Positions 44,111-57,376 of a DNA stretch of 64,000 nucleotides are shown here, in pieces (positions within the stretch are counted from its first letter, which is position 1; every line of letters begins with the position of its first letter). A program made the position numbers and the translations under genes. Source of the stretch: Podospora comata (Eukaryota > Ascomycota > Sordariomycetes > Sordariales > Podosporaceae); contig CP071494.1 of NCBI GenBank assembly GCA_017354895.1, positions 2,852,001 to 2,916,000 on the forward strand, in the 5' to 3' direction. The notes beneath the pieces were generated by a model, which saw nothing but the letters and a program-made list of their open reading frames with translations, had not been told where the DNA came from and made no database searches.

Positions 44111-44724
44111 AGGTGATCCCGAGGTTGGGATTTATTCTCTTGAGAAGTGGGACCGGTTGGATGCTTAATGGCAGTGATAGCGACGTGAACTTTTGTATCA
44201 TGCTTTATTAGAGTGGTGGATAGGGGATGGTGGCGTTGTGTTAGGCGCTGGCGTTGGAGTGTTTACAAAAGCGAAGCAAACTGGGCTGGTAGTAATGAGG
44301 AATATTTTTTACTTTGATCGTGCAATGTGAAGGGACGGTTCAGAGATGAGACAAGTCAGTCTTGGACGCTCTTTGGAATGTGAACCAAGATATTTATACA
44401 TTTGAGGGGTATTCCCAACAGGAAGGATGGTTCTTGGATTTGGAAGGAGCGTCAAGAGGCCACTTATAGGCCTCGAGGGTAGCTCATGGGGGATATTGCA
44501 CGTTGAGAAGGCGTAGGACACTTGAACAATGTTCCAAGATACCAAGATCTGGGTATATCTGCGACAGTGCCCACCTTACCAAGTGAGCTCAATATTTTGC
44601 AAGAAGAAACAAACCTGGGCGTGTCGTGAGATATTCATCATCTAGGTAGGCTAATTACAATTCTATGTTCTAAAAAAAAGGGGTATAATCAAGTATTCGC
44701 CCGCTCATGCATCATGCTCATGGT
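44111..44724. other. Convergent intergenic, SGT1 / glucosyltransferase
   Basis: 614 bp, no gene or repeat of note. Confidence 0.5.
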
Positions 44725-46402
44725 CTAATCAACGCGATCCTTACTTGTCGATCGGCAGCTGTTTGCGCTCTCAGCCGCGACCGGCGTCGACGGCCGCAAA
44801 CTTGTTCCCTCCACATCATCCAGCCGGGTGACGCTCATATCCGGACGTACCCTGAAAGTCTGGCCCCTCCAATTCACCGTGGCTCCAAGAAGGACAGCCC
44901 AGGTCCAGATGGGAAATGCCAGAAACTCTCTCCCCAGCCAAGCGGCAAACCAAGTCAAAAACGGCTTCTTCTTGATTCCTCCTGTTCGCGTCGAGCCCAG
45001 GGCAAAAGCCGGCGTGTTTTCATCCACATCAACACTCTGCAGCTTATGCAGCTTGGCACTCAGCAATCTGTCCACGACCATCCAGACAGTGACGGCCGAG
45101 ATCCAAATGGTACCAAACGCTTTCCAAGTTGGAGGTATTCCAAAAAAGGAGCGGAACCAAGGCAATGTCGTGAAGGCAAAGGCCATGTGGAGGCACCCGA
45201 TCAGAGATTCCACACCTGGCTCCACAAGCGTGGCCGTTAACACGGTCCACTTCCGTACTCGAAGCCATCGTACACGGCGAGCAATGTAAGCGGCAACAGT
45301 CATGCCCGACATGGGCTGAATAGCTACCTCGCCGTGGACGAGCCCATGGTTCTTGAAGCCTGGGATCTTCGACTTGAAAATCAGATCGCCAATCAGGTGG
45401 TCCTCGCAGATGTAGGACGAGAAATAGTCGACACCCCGCCCACGAGCAGCATCGGCGGGGGGAATGAGGGGGTTTCGAGCGGGGTCGGTCAGGCGTTCCA
45501 AGTGAGACTTGCGAAACATGTTGCTCTTGCCAACGACACAGGGGGCGATACCAACTGTATTGATGGCGCTGTAGAATTTTGCGTGGGTGGTTGCCATGAA
45601 CATCTCTTCGAGCCTGCCGCCATAATCAAGGAGGCTCTTTGGCGCGCTGGTGTTGCTAGGCCCCGACAGAAGTGCCTGTTCCTCTTCTGTCGCTGTCTTT
45701 GGCGTCTCGAGATCAATAACGAGAGGTAGTTGGTGGACAAACTTGTAGGGCTTGGTGCGAGTTCCATCGGGCAAGAAACCGTCCAGCTTGTCCACCATTC
45801 TTCCTGCCGAGTTTGCCCCAAGCCAAACATTACAGTCTGCTATCCAAATAATATCGCCCTTAGCCTCTCGGTATGCGCGGCTGATGTTGCGGATTTTGGG
45901 ATTTGGCCCAAGCTTGTCAATGTGCCCGCCATCGCCATGCAAAACAGGATCTTGCTCCTCAACGAACACCTTGGCGTCAAAGTCGGGATAGGCAGCGACG
46001 ACTTTCTGTAGAACCGGGTAGGCGGGATCTCTCGTCGAATCAACGCATAGGTAGATAGTGAGCTTCGACTTGGGGTAGGCAAGCTGGAAGGTTGACGCGA
46101 GACATTCGTAGAGGCCAGCCTCGACGCCCTTTACCGGTCGAATGACGGTGATGTGCGGTACTTCATCTTTCTCGAGGGTTGGGGAGAAAGGTTTTGGGTG
46201 AGGAGCTGAGTTGTTTCGGAGGCTAAAGACACAAAGAGGTGGGCGTTAGTAAACGCCGAGGACAGTACCATGGTAGGACGTCAAGGTCATACATTTTGCA
46301 GATACCAATTCCTTGAACGGAAACGATGATGCAGGTCCAAACGAAGCTGACCAAGGCCGCGCCCTGGACGATCATCGGCATTTGGTCATTGTGAGCAGGC
46401 AT
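44725..46402 (-). CDS. Ceramide glucosyltransferase (GT21)
   Basis: Two exons (46402-46293, 46222-44725) give 535 aa. An N-terminal membrane anchor (ALVSFVWTCIIVSV) is followed by a GT-A catalytic domain. Its motifs are ITVIRPVKGVEAGLYECL, the first Asp region LCVDSTRDPAY, the second in IIWIADCNVWLG, the third in ICEDHLIGDLIF, and the Q/RxxRW-type motif ARRVRWLRVRKW. C-terminal membrane segments follow. It transfers glucose from UDP-glucose to ceramide at the Golgi to make glucosylceramide. The intron was placed by a GTATGA donor and CTTTAG acceptor that keep the frame. Confidence 0.9.
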
Positions 46403-47453
46403 CGAGATAGAATAGCAACGCGCGCAGAAACTTAGGAGAAAAGGAAAGGATCGTGGTCGTGGTCGTGATCGTGACTGTGATCAGCAGCTTTGCTGACAGG
46501 AGATTTCGGTGACACAGGATATAATAAAAACAGAGGCGCATGGCTGGCTGGCAACAAGTCGCATGTCAGAAGCTAAGTCCCCATGTGGGGCGTCGCTGCC
46601 CTCTCTGATCGACCCTCGCACCGCGAAGAGTAACCACGACACGCGATATGATCAGTCATTGCAGGCATGGGCGCGGTAGAATGAGGGTATTTTGCGCATC
46701 TCCGGAGGCGCCGGAGACATTTTCTGGTAGATGACAAGTTCGAAAACAAAGATTCCGGCTGGGCCGTTGGATTTCTGATGACGGTGCTCGGCGGAGCTTC
46801 TTCAGAGCTCCAGTGAGAGCCCCCGTTAGGTTTTGGCGCAGCGGCCGGGGGGCACCTGGAAGCTTGTTCCAGATGTTCCGATAAACTGCCGGCCGGCAAC
46901 CTTGGAGTGACCCACACTTCCAGGGCATGGTGAGTGCCTTTTCGCCTGACAAGTCAGGCCAAATGCAGAAAATTTCGGGAGCTTCAAAAGCTTCCCACAA
47001 GCTCTTGTCAGCTGCATCCCACTTTCCACTTCCATTCCAACAACAAATCGCACAATCGCAACCATTTCTTTCCACCGGATGTGACAGAACACCCCGTGTG
47101 CGATATGTCAACTTGATATCTTTGTTTGCTGTCAGCAGATATCTTTTGGACCGCTGAATGGGCCACAATCTGTCTGTACCTCGCAAGAGTGAGTCAACAC
47201 ACCATTCCCTTTTCTTCGACTTCTACCGATAACATTGCCCTCGAGTGAGGCCAATTGGTATCGCACACATTGCGGTGATGACTACTTTGGAGCTTAGAGC
47301 AAATATCCTTCAGTGGATGCTCAATGTATGCCCATGTATTAGACTACAACGGTATCTGAGCAATGTCGAGTCAACCAATTTTGGGGGGATCATGCATAGC
47401 TGCCATCTTGACTGCATACTGACGTTCCCTAGCTCAGGTCGATATGAGTGACA
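46403..47453. promoter_or_regulatory. Divergent promoter glucosyltransferase / SEN2
   Basis: About 1.05 kb with only random frames. A short uORF (47444-47467, seven codons) overlaps the SEN2 start codon out of frame. Confidence 0.5.
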
Positions 47454-49313
47454 ATGGCGACGGTTGAACCTACAGTCAGTCCCGCGACTGCGCCTCCCGG
47501 CGAGTCGAGCAAAACAGTAACCACAAGGGCCCCAGCTGGGCCGCCGAGGACGCCATTGAATCAAATCTATGCGCTGCCCGCACCCATTCGGACCTTCCCT
47601 TTACCTGCGTTCTATCCAAACAACCCAATTTCTCTTTTTCACTTGGTGTACGCCTGGTTGAGACAGGTTCTGTCTCCGCCATCCAAAGAACCGTCTGTCA
47701 TCCATATTGGAGTATGGGATCCAGATACATGTTCTGTTCATGTCCCAGACCCAGCGTCCATCCGGGCTCTCTGGGAGCAGGGATTCTTTGGCAAAGGAAG
47801 TCTGAGTCGTAGTGAGCCTAATTGGCTGAAGAGGGAGCTCGCTCGGCGAGGTTCGCCCGAAGGAAAGACGGTGAGCGAGGTTCGCACAGAGTCGCGTCGT
47901 GAGGAACGCCGCCTTGCCAAATGGGAAAGAGCAAAGGCAGAGCTGGAGGCTATTGAACGCCAGAGGCTTGCCGAGGCTGCCCTCCAAACACCGTCACCGG
48001 TAACAACCGAACCCCGACCTGAGGCCAAGAGTGCCCCTGAGGAAGAGGCCGTGTCTGCCAAGCTCCCCCCGTTGAAGCTTCCTAAGCCTGTGGTCAAGTC
48101 ATTCTCGGTGCCGAAACTGAAGAACCCAGTCCCTACTGGACTACCCTCGCCGCCTGTGGAGAATGGAGTGTCCAACGATCATGTAGCGCACGGAAAGCCC
48201 CCTGTCGGACCTGCAGAGATTCTTGCGTTGCCTAACTCGTTGGCGAAGATCAATGGCACCCTGAACAACATGATGTTTACAGAGCTGAGACCACCCACTG
48301 GCCCAGCAGAGTTGCTGGCCCTGCCCAACTCAGCAGCAGACCTTGTCACGAAGTCGGGCTTGGCATCCACTGTGAATGTCTCTGGCGAACAGGTGAATGG
48401 TGTCAGCCCGATTGATGGCCTCAGTGGTCATACAGGAAAGGCGAGTGCCTTTGCCCACACGGTAGGTGACGCTCAGGAAACAAACAAGCCCATCTTCCCC
48501 GAGGACTTGCTACCCACACCTTGCTGCACCCCTACCAAACGTTCAGCAACCGGCTCTTCCGTCCAGGATAAAGAAGAACCCTCGCAGCCCGTTGCCAAAC
48601 GTCAAAAGAGCGTCCGTTTCTCTCCCCAAGTCGAGTCCACCACCTTCAACCGTGGTGATCCGCCCAGTCCCGGTCTCGTGTCACCAGCCGAGCCAGCTGC
48701 CAAGTCGAATAGCTCTGCTGTCCCTGCTACCGCTCTGGAGATTCAGGATAAGGAACACTTCCAGCTCGCGCCCGAAGAAGCCTTCTTTCTCGCCTTCTCA
48801 CTTGGCGCTCTCAAGGTCATCGACCCCAAAACCAAAGAACCAATCTCCAACGAGCGACTGCTCAGTCTTTTCCGCTCCTATTCCTACTTCCCCCCCTCGG
48901 CTGGTCTTCGCCCTGACGACCCGTTTCTCGTACACTACGCCGTTTATCATCACTTCCGCTCCCTCGGCTGGGTGCCACGTCATGGCATCAAGTTTGGTGT
49001 CGATTGGATTTTGTACCAACGTGGTCCGGTGTTTGACCACAGTGAGTTTGGCCTGATGGTCATGCCTGCTTTCTCGGATGCTCGGTGGGAGGAATACGAA
49101 CATGAAAAGCCGAAGAAGTCGTGGTCTTGGCTGATGGGTGTCAACCGTGTGTTGTCACACGTCTTGAAGAGTCTGGTGCTTGTTTATGTCGACGTGCCGC
49201 CTCCTCCTGTTTTCGATGAGGCGATGAAGGAGGGTGGCATTGCTGCTGCTCTCAAGAAGTACAAGATACGGGAGGTTATGGTCAGGAGATTTTCCGTCAA
49301 CCGCAACAGATGA
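47454..49313 (+). CDS. sen2: tRNA-splicing endonuclease subunit SEN2
   Basis: A single exon of 619 aa. The N-terminal conserved block ([25 protein letters not shown]) and [16 protein letters not shown] match SEN2. The C-terminal endonuclease domain has the catalytic triad: Tyr of [10 protein letters not shown], His of [10 protein letters not shown], and Lys of [12 protein letters not shown]. The subunit cuts the 5' splice site of pre-tRNAs such as the intron-bearing tRNA-Tyr at 37.3 kb. The central region is low-complexity and carries a duplicated motif GPAE(I/L)LALPNS. A uORF starts 10 bp before the ATG. Confidence 0.92.
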   Translation: MATVEPTVSPATAPPGESSKTVTTRAPAGPPRTPLNQIYALPAPIRTFPLPAFYPNNPISLFHLVYAWLRQVLSPPSKEPSVIHIGVWDPDTCSVHVPDPASIRALWEQGFFGKGSLSRSEPNWLKRELARRGSPEGKTVSEVRTESRREERRLAKWERAKAELEAIERQRLAEAALQTPSPVTTEPRPEAKSAPEEEAVSAKLPPLKLPKPVVKSFSVPKLKNPVPTGLPSPPVENGVSNDHVAHGKPPVGPAEILALPNSLAKINGTLNNMMFTELRPPTGPAELLALPNSAADLVTKSGLASTVNVSGEQVNGVSPIDGLSGHTGKASAFAHTVGDAQETNKPIFPEDLLPTPCCTPTKRSATGSSVQDKEEPSQPVAKRQKSVRFSPQVESTTFNRGDPPSPGLVSPAEPAAKSNSSAVPATALEIQDKEHFQLAPEEAFFLAFSLGALKVIDPKTKEPISNERLLSLFRSYSYFPPSAGLRPDDPFLVHYAVYHHFRSLGWVPRHGIKFGVDWILYQRGPVFDHSEFGLMVMPAFSDARWEEYEHEKPKKSWSWLMGVNRVLSHVLKSLVLVYVDVPPPPVFDEAMKEGGIAAALKKYKIREVMVRRFSVNRNR

Positions 49314-49526
49314 TGATCTTTTTTTGTATAACCTATAAATGCATTGGGACGGCGTTGGTATTTTCAGGTTGGATTCTGTACAACAAAATGGCAGCATGGA
49401 ATGGCATGGGAAAAAGGCAGGCAGTATTTATGCATGGACCTCGGGTCCCAAATCTGAAGCTCGTTTCATCATCTTGTATCTCTTTTGGTGCCCGCCTTCG
49501 CACATGTTTGCCTTGCCCCAAGAACG

Positions 49527-52500
49527 TCAATTCCTCTTCCTCCCCACCATCCACAAATCCCTAAACCTCGAACCCTCCTGGTCAACAAGCTCTCTCGGCT
49601 TACCATCCTCCACAATCCTCCCCTCATCCATAACAACCACCCTGTCAAAATTCATCACCATACCCAGCCGATGGCTGACCATCACAATGGTATACCCAGC
49701 AAACTCATCCAAAATCATCCTCTGCATCGCCTCGTCAGTATCCTTATCCACACTAGAACTAACCTCATCAAGAAGCAGCACCCCTCCCTCGTTTTGCTTC
49801 CCCTTGCCTCTAGCACGGATCCGTCCTCTGAGAATCGCCCTCGCCAAGCTAAAAAGCTGTTTTTGTCCCTGAGACAACGTGTCTGATGACATGGGCGCTT
49901 GCAGGCCGCCTCGTTCCGAAACAAAGGAGTGCCAGAGGGAGACAACCTCCAACACGGAGCGACATTCTTCTTCGGAGGCGAGCCCAAACGGGTCGAGGTT
50001 GGCTTGGAAGGAGGTTCCGTCTGGGAGGAAGACTGGGTCTTGGGGGACGGCGATGATGCGCTGGCGGAGGGTGGAGCGGTGGGTTTTGGTGAGGGGGAGG
50101 GAGTCGATTTCTATGGTGGAGGCGGGGGAAGAAATAGGGTCGAGGAGGCGGAGGAGGAGGAGGAGGAGGGAGGATTTGCCGCTGGTGATGTTAGCTCATT
50201 GTCAAGACTGGAGACGAGTAGAGGGGGGAAAGGGGGACGAACCTGCCGCTTCTACCGCAGATGGCCACCTTCTGGCCTGGAAGGATATCAATGTTCAGAT
50301 CTTTGAGGGCGAAGTTCTGGCCTTCTACTCCCGGCTTGCCATCCTCGTCCCCGCTGTAACAACAACTGTCAAGGCTGGACCTGAAAAAAACGTCAAGGGG
50401 GCGCAAAAAGACATACCTATACGAAGCCGACACCCCCGTCATCTTAATTTCCCCCTTCGCCGGCCACTCCTCCCCCGGCAGCAAATCCTCTCCTTCCCTA
50501 TTCTCACTCCTAACCGTCTCCCCAAACGCCTTCAACCGACTGACAGCACCAATCGACGTTTCCAACATGGTGTAAAACCTGATAATGTACGAAAACGCCT
50601 CCCCAAAGATCATCAGCGTCACCAAACTGGCTCCAGTAAACGCAGTATTCGTGCGCATCTGCGTCGACAGGGTGATCACCGCCACTGCCAGTACAGCAAC
50701 AACAATCTGCAGCGTAAAAGCCAGCCAGCGCTGGATCATGGCTAGAAGATACGCCGGTCTCTGAGAAGTGTCGAGGAGGATGTCATTCTTCTTGACAGAC
50801 TCAGGCACCCAGCCAAAGGCGCGGTATGTAGCGAGACCTTTGATCGTGTCGATAAAGTGGGAGCTTATTAAACATCAATGTCAGTTATTCATAGTCAAGA
50901 TTGGTTTCATCCTCAACGCGCGCGCGCGCGGGGGGGGGGGTACTTACTACAGCGGGCTCTTGGCCTCCAAATCCAGCAATCGGATCTGTCTCGACGTCCG
51001 CAGATAAAACTTTTGAATCCCGTACAAGACCACCGCCAGGAACGGGTAAGCAACGGCCAGATAAGGGGACGCCGTAGCAACCACTGCCGCCATTCCGAGG
51101 CAGTTGAAGATGTACAGTATGAGATTGACAAGCGCCATGGGAAGCTGCCCGTCGACCAAAGTCATATCCTGTGAGAACAAGTTGGTCACGATACCAGTAT
51201 CGGTTGTCGTAAAGAACTTGAGAGGCGCGTTGATGACCGTTCGGAGCGTTTCGAGATGGAGTCTAGCCCCTGATATTGTGATCATGGAGGTAAAGACCAC
51301 CAAAGCCGAAAGGAACAGAGACATCAGTGCACCCAACTGGAACAGCGCGTATAATCCATTGTAGAACGCATTGGACCGCTGTGGCTGAGGCGATGCGACA
51401 TCCTCTGACCAGAACTTCAGCCAGATTGTGGAGAAGTTGATGCAGAAACCCCAGCCGAAGCCTGCCATGATCAAGACAATAACGCCAAAGAGGTTGAGGC
51501 GAGCGAGATAATACCGGTATATCGTAAAGTCGCCCGTTGCCCTCGTCTTGTCCGCTTCTGGGCTGAAGGCCGTGACCTTGCTCGGGGTCATCTTCAGAGT
51601 CGTGTTCAGACCTGGTTTTTCCTGTACTGCCAAATCCTCCTTCGAGCTTGCGGCATCGCACTCCTGGACACCCAAACTGTTGACGTACATGTCATTCTTC
51701 ATCAGCTCCTGAAAGGTCCCCTGCTCGACAATCCTGCCATCTAAACCCAGTGCGACGATGTGGTCTGCCGATGGTAGGTGTCGGATGGAGTGGGTGCAAA
51801 GGACAACTGTAGCTCCTCTCCGACGTAACAAGCCATCCGGGGAGAAGACACGGCGAAATACTTGTTCCTCCGTGTCAGCGTCCAGGCCGCTGAGAATGTC
51901 GTCAAAAACCAACAACTTCGAGTCCGTATACAAAGCTCTGGCCATCGACACCCTCTGCTTCTGTCCTCCACTCAGGGATATCCCGTTGCTTCCAACATTG
52001 GTCTCGTCACCTTGGGGCAGAAGTTCGAGATCTTGGCGAAGCATGGTACCTTCAACGACTTCGTCAAATCGTTCTTGATTGAAGGCGTCGAAGCCAATGA
52101 TGTTCTCCCTGATTGTTGCGTTCGAGAGGTAAGGGGTCTGGTCGCAATACCCAATTTTGCGGAAGCGGCTTGCCACATGAACTTTACCTCCAAATACAGG
52201 CACTTCGCCCAGCAAAGCTTTGCAGAGCGTCGACTTGCCAGAAGCCACGGGCCCAATGACGATGGTCAAACTGGAGTGTGGGATGCGGATATCGATATCA
52301 TGAAGAGCAGTCTTGTCGTTGTCCCAACCAAACTTGCCATCCGTGATCTCAAGGCCGGGGTCGGCGTGAACCTCAACACTTTCCGAACTCAGCTTTGACG
52401 TGGGTGAGCTGGCACTGCGGTCCATAAGGATCTCGGACTCGCGAAAGTCGGTGCGATAATCTTGTGCCAGAAAAGTCTGAATGCGATTCAGACATGTCAA

Positions 52501-54216
52501 GGCCGCCAGGAAACTTGGGATATGCTGGAACAGTGATCCCAGAGGGTTGGCCAACAGCAGAATGTAGGAAATGGACGTGAAGATCGTAGTCACATCTAAT
52601 GTCCTGGAGGCAAAGGCAAAGGTTATAACAGGGGAAAGGCACAACGGAGTGTAACCCACTGCCGCTGCATAAACCTGGACGATCCGGAATCTTGCCCCAG
52701 CCCCGAGCTCGTCCACCCTCATGGCCTGAATCGACTCCTCAACTGGAGCCGAGAGGCCAGATATCTTGAGGTGCTTCATCTGTGTGATCATGTTCGTGGT
52801 GAGCGCTACTCGCTTTTGTATCCTCTCCATCCAAGCCTTTTGCCTAGGGCCAGTAAGCTTGGCAAGGAAGAAGGAGCAAACAACACAAACGCCGACGATA
52901 ATGACAGGGGCGGTGAAGGCAACCCCGATTTTTCTGGACAGTAGCCAGCAGGCAAAGACGACCTCGACCATGTTGGCCCAAAACTCGTGCATCTCCAAAC
53001 ATCCAACCAGAACGCGTTCGATATCGGCACTCATCAAGGTGAGGGCGGCCGAATCGTCGGCAGCTGAGATTCTGGCTTCGGTTGTCTTTCTGTACACGGC
53101 AGCGGCAAGTAGGCCGCGGGTCATGTACATGGCGCGTTCTTGAAAGTACCAGTAAAAGGCTGATGACACTGCCATACCGACATAGATAAGGAGTCCCGCG
53201 CCGATCAATCCGTATCCAATGTTCTTCGGACTCATTTCGACGGGCTGTTCAAGGTATCCCAGGAGTGTTTCGATGAGGAAAGGTTGGCAAAGCTGGAAGG
53301 CCCCGAACGCAATACGAGGTCCGACGGGCAACAAAAAGGACACAGCCAAAGCTTTCATGACTGCCTTTGCCAGTCCGTGCTGCCGCTTTCCCAGCTTTGT
53401 AGCCTCGAGATTATGACCAGCTTCAGCGTACAGCTTGGCAGAAGCGATATGATGGTCTAAGGGGAAGAGATCATCAATGGTGAGGACACCTCGATATCCC
53501 CTCAAAAACAGCTTGTTGAGCCAGAAGTATGCACCAAGACCGTAGAGACCTGCTGTTTCCTCGGGACTGTGGGCGCCTTTTTCCCATTGTAGAATCCATC
53601 TTGACTTGGATTGGGATTCGAGCACAATAAGAAGAGCCCTGATAGCTACGCCAACAGTGAAGATGCTAGCGTAGTTGAGCTCGTCATGATTCGAGGATGC
53701 CAGCCATATGGTTCTAGTCTGCGAGATATCCAGGAGAGTGGCGATAAAGAAATAGGCGTTCAAGAGGATGGATGGACGTGGTGATTTGGTGTGTTCGAGG
53801 GAAGAGAGTAGAAGCATGCAAATACTAGATGTGAGAGCCAAGGCGTCGGCAGGAATGAAGTATATGCCCAATTTCCGTGATTTTGCAATGCTCAAGACTA
53901 GCTGGCAGAACACAAAGATGCCGTAGATGGCTATAGTTATCTGTTGAAAGAAAGAACTGTCAGCCCATGATCAAACAGGGGCACACTTGGCAGCCGGATT
54001 TCTCACCAGCTTCAAGTAACGCAGAATAACACCTCCAACAATACCTGGCTTGCGGTGTAGCTGGGCGATTCTTGGTAGAGAAAGTGCAATGAAAATGGCA
54101 GCTGGAATAATGGCGAGAAATATCTTTTCAAATTTGAGTGTGAAGTCGAAATCCCCTCGGCAGCCCTGGACCGACGGTCCAAACGACGCGTCGTCGGTAC
54201 AGGTTGCGAAGTCCAT
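49527..54216 (-). CDS. ABCC-type (MRP-like) ABC transporter
   Basis: Five exons (54216-54007, 53940-50948, 50863-50417, 50353-50243, 50181-49527) give 1471 aa. Layout is TMD0-TMD1-NBD1-TMD2-NBD2. NBD1 has Walker A GPVASGKST, signature LSGGQKQR and Walker B LLVFDDILSGLD, with Asp in place of the catalytic Glu as is usual in ABCC. NBD2 has Walker A GRSGSGKSS, a changed signature LSQGQKQLF, and Walker B VLLLDEVSSSVD with the catalytic Glu. The second intron contains a run of C and CG repeats. The substrate is unknown. It lies 16 kb beyond the cluster border with housekeeping genes between, so a link to sterigmatocystin export is not supported. Confidence 0.88.
50919..50941. repeat. (CG)n plus poly-G tract in intron
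   Basis: A CGCGCG run followed by about eleven G (plus strand) lies inside the second intron of the ABC transporter. Confidence 0.85.
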
Positions 54217-55722
54217 GCCGGATGATGATATCCTCAGGCGGGTTCTCGATCAAGAGCATGTTTCGAGCAATCTCTACAGAGAATACTCGAAGGGCGGTGT
54301 CGGCAAAGGCACCTCAATATCGCGGTTCAATATGGTGGACGCGGGGTTCCTGCTGCAGTCCGAAGTCCAGTGCTTTCCCGTTTCTCGAATGATGCTGCCA
54401 AGAAAGGAAGGTAGGTAGTTGCTACCTCACGAGATATGCAAGTGCAACCTTCATTTGTTCCCAAACTTCCAACTTCAGCCTCCATTGCAATATGCCATAT
54501 TTCCGGAAAAATCCGAAAAGCTTGTTTCTTTCTGATTTTCCTCGCAGCGCTTGCCCTCTTGCCGAGGGGACGTGACCGATAGAATGGGCAAAAGCCTGTT
54601 GTTGGGCGGTTTGGTCGGTATCCATGGTTAAATGTGATTATGGGGAGGGTTTCGACCGGGGAGGAGGAGGAGGACTATATTGAGAGGATTGGGGATCTTG
54701 GTGAGGCTAGGGAGGAGCTTAGAGAGGGAGGGTTAGGAAGGGACATTGATGCTGGGAGGTCGTCGCCGTTGGGGGTGGACTCGTTGTGACTTGTCTTGTC
54801 TTATGATACTGATTTGGTTTGTGCGTGATATGGCCAACATTACCATGGGCATGTCACCAGCCAGATTTCAACATCCGGAAGGTCAGTCGAGCCCCCATTA
54901 GATATACAGGAAATCTCGAATGTTTGCCAGCTGGAGCTGACACGCGGGCAGAGATTACTAGAAGAATTCCGCATTCAATTATGACAGTCAGAAATGCACT
55001 TCGGTGACAAAGAGTTGGCGTATTATCACTTGACCTATATGGTCAACTTCTTAATATATTTGAAGTCCAATCTCCAGCCACCCTCTCGTCGTCGTAGCTC
55101 TTAAGTACGACACGATGCTCGTTGTTCGATATCAGGAACTGAAACAGAGAGTCGAAAGCATGAAGGACCAGCACAAAATGGAGAGATTTTCTGTGCAGGA
55201 TATCGCGCTGTGACAACTCGATCGGTTTATTCACTCTAGTGAGTAGGTCTCCGGCAGATCTGGAGATACTGTATTGTATCAGCCTCCTGATCCATGACCG
55301 TTCACCCGAGCCAAACGGCGCAAGAGCAACTGCCTGTGAGTGCAACAAAACAAATAGCGGATAAGGATGGTTTAACGCTCTATCATAACAGGTACCAGGG
55401 TGGAATACTCTGCAAGGCGGTGGATTGTAGGGACGAAAGCCGAAGACAATCCTGGAACCTGGTTTTTCAACAAAGCAGGACGCTTACGAGTCACTTGCTG
55501 CCGAAATTCACTGCGGGTCTCTCAGTTACGGGCGGTATCTTGGGCAGGAGCGATTGATCTCTGACGGAGCCGTGCTATTGTTCCTGAGCAAGTATATATT
55601 GAGCGTCTCTTTTGAGCAAACTGCTGCTCTCTCTTTTGTTGCCTAAAAGGTTCTCTCTCTCTTCACCAACTCGATCAGAACCAACACCAACAACTCAACC
55701 AAGGACCACCAAGTCTGTCAAT
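54217..55722. other. Intergenic between ABC transporter and secreted-protein gene
   Basis: About 1.5 kb. Contains a short GGA-repeat stretch near 54660 and several small frames; none has features of a real gene. Confidence 0.5.
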
Positions 55723-56488
55723 ATGGTGCCCACCATCACCCGCCTCGCCGGCTTTCTGGCTCTCTTTGACGTATGAACATCGTCAGCTAGTCTTCCGGAA
55801 CAAGTCGCTAATTCGTGCCGCAGGCTGTTCACAGCGCCCCCGCTTCCCTTGACCAAGCCACTGTCTCCATTGGCTTGGAGGGCCGCGAGATTGTTCCGGT
55901 CCAGTGGAACCTCCCCATCAACATCAACGACCCCAATGGCAAGAAGGTCGCTGTCACCGGTACCATCGAAGAGGCAGTCGCCAGGATGGAAGCCCACTTC
56001 CCTGGTTGGAACGAATCTTTTGTGGCTCAGCTGCCCGCCGTCCAGCTGCCCTCGCGCTTCGGCCTTAGGGCGGACGACGACCCGGAGTTGGGGAACGTGG
56101 TGTCTACTGACTGCAATATTCCCGGGGAGGCGCAGAGCGAGTATCGTATTGGCCAGGGGGTCTCGTACTTGCGTGGCTTGTCGGGAAAAGCGAGCAACAA
56201 TCCGGGCAAGTGTGGACGTGTCAGCTGCTCCTATCACACTGCCATCTACTGGTGCAATGAGGTACGTTTTGGTCACCCTGTGCTGTAAGCTTTGATGTCT
56301 GTTTACTAAGTGTAGACCAGGATACGGTCGACAAGGAGGTCGAGTGGAACGCCATTGCTGATGGAGCATATGACGTTTGTAGGAACTGCGAGAAGCAAGA
56401 TGACAAGGGAGTTTACCATGCCAAGGGCACGGTGACATTCAAGGAGAAGTTCAGTGTCACTGTCAAGGAGGACTGGGAAAACTGCTAA
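55723..56488 (+). CDS. Predicted secreted protein, unknown
   Basis: Three exons (55723-55770, 55824-56261, 56321-56488) give 217 aa. The first exon and start of the second encode a signal peptide (MVPTITRLAGFLALFDAVHSAP). The last acceptor was moved to CCAG at 56320 because the nearer AG gives a frame that stops early, while this one yields an orderly ending (KGTVTFKEKFSVTVKEDWENC). Cysteines in the C-terminal half (STDCN, GKCGRVSCSYH, YWCNE, DVCRNCEK, ENC) suggest disulfide bonds. I do not recognise the family; an extracellular or effector-like role is possible. Confidence 0.65.
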
Positions 56489-57376
56489 ATGCAGATGATG
56501 GTATTCGCAACTATCTGGCAATGGAGGACACCGAGCTATTTCGACTGTTGCCATCTTCACAGCAATTCCAATTGTTCTGTGTGAACCTCTAACTCAACTC
56601 TGAGGACCCACTGTTCCAGGGGAAGAAATGTATTGGTCTGAAACTAGCTCCGCGGAGCTCCAGGGCTGAGCTAGATTCACTAGACAAAGAGTTTGGCATC
56701 GCTTATCTCGGGCCGGGAGATCTTCGTCAAAGTTTTCTCGTCAGAGCCTTTTTTTGTGAAATGCTGCTTGGCTTTCTGTTGGGGGGACCCCCCTCAAACC
56801 CCCACGTCGAGCTGTCGCCCAAGCTGCCCACCTCAGTGCATTGGGTGCCCAAGCTCCCGCCCGTGGTCCACCACCTATGCGGCATTGGATACCTAAGGGG
56901 CTGCACGCCATTAGCGCCCAAGATGACTCCTGAAAAAAAGACTCTGTCAAGGGAAGTTTTCGCTGTCAAATTCAACGAAAAGAGAAAAAAAGAAACAGAG
57001 ACTCCTCGGCTACAGATATCGTCGTCAAATGTAAAAGTAATAGTACCACTTGTACCTCCACGTGGAGGGGGTAATTCGAACGGGGGCCGGTGGAGATTGG
57101 GCGTGGGGGTGCGCCAAAGTCTGGGGTAAACTGCCCCGCGCCGCAGAGGCGCCCAGGCCCAGAGCTGGGAGCTGCCCGGATCGGCCCCTGTTGATGGAAT
57201 TCGATGCTTTATCGTTCTCTCGAAACATTCGAGCCTGCCATTCAGTTTTCTTGCAAAGCTCGTTCAGATGTCCTTCTTTCGCTGCAGATAGAGAGAGGCG
57301 CGCGCTGCGGCCTTGTCCACGAATTTCACGACCCCAAGAATGAGCCCCCGTCTCCAGTACTAGCTAGACGACAACG
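56489..57376. other. Intergenic, promoter of C2H2 factor gene
   Basis: 888 bp. A G6/C6 inverted stretch lies near 56782. No gene supported. Confidence 0.45.

Noticed and set aside
49527-54216. ABC transporter as the sterigmatocystin exporter
   Set aside because: It lies 16 kb past the cluster border beyond many housekeeping genes.
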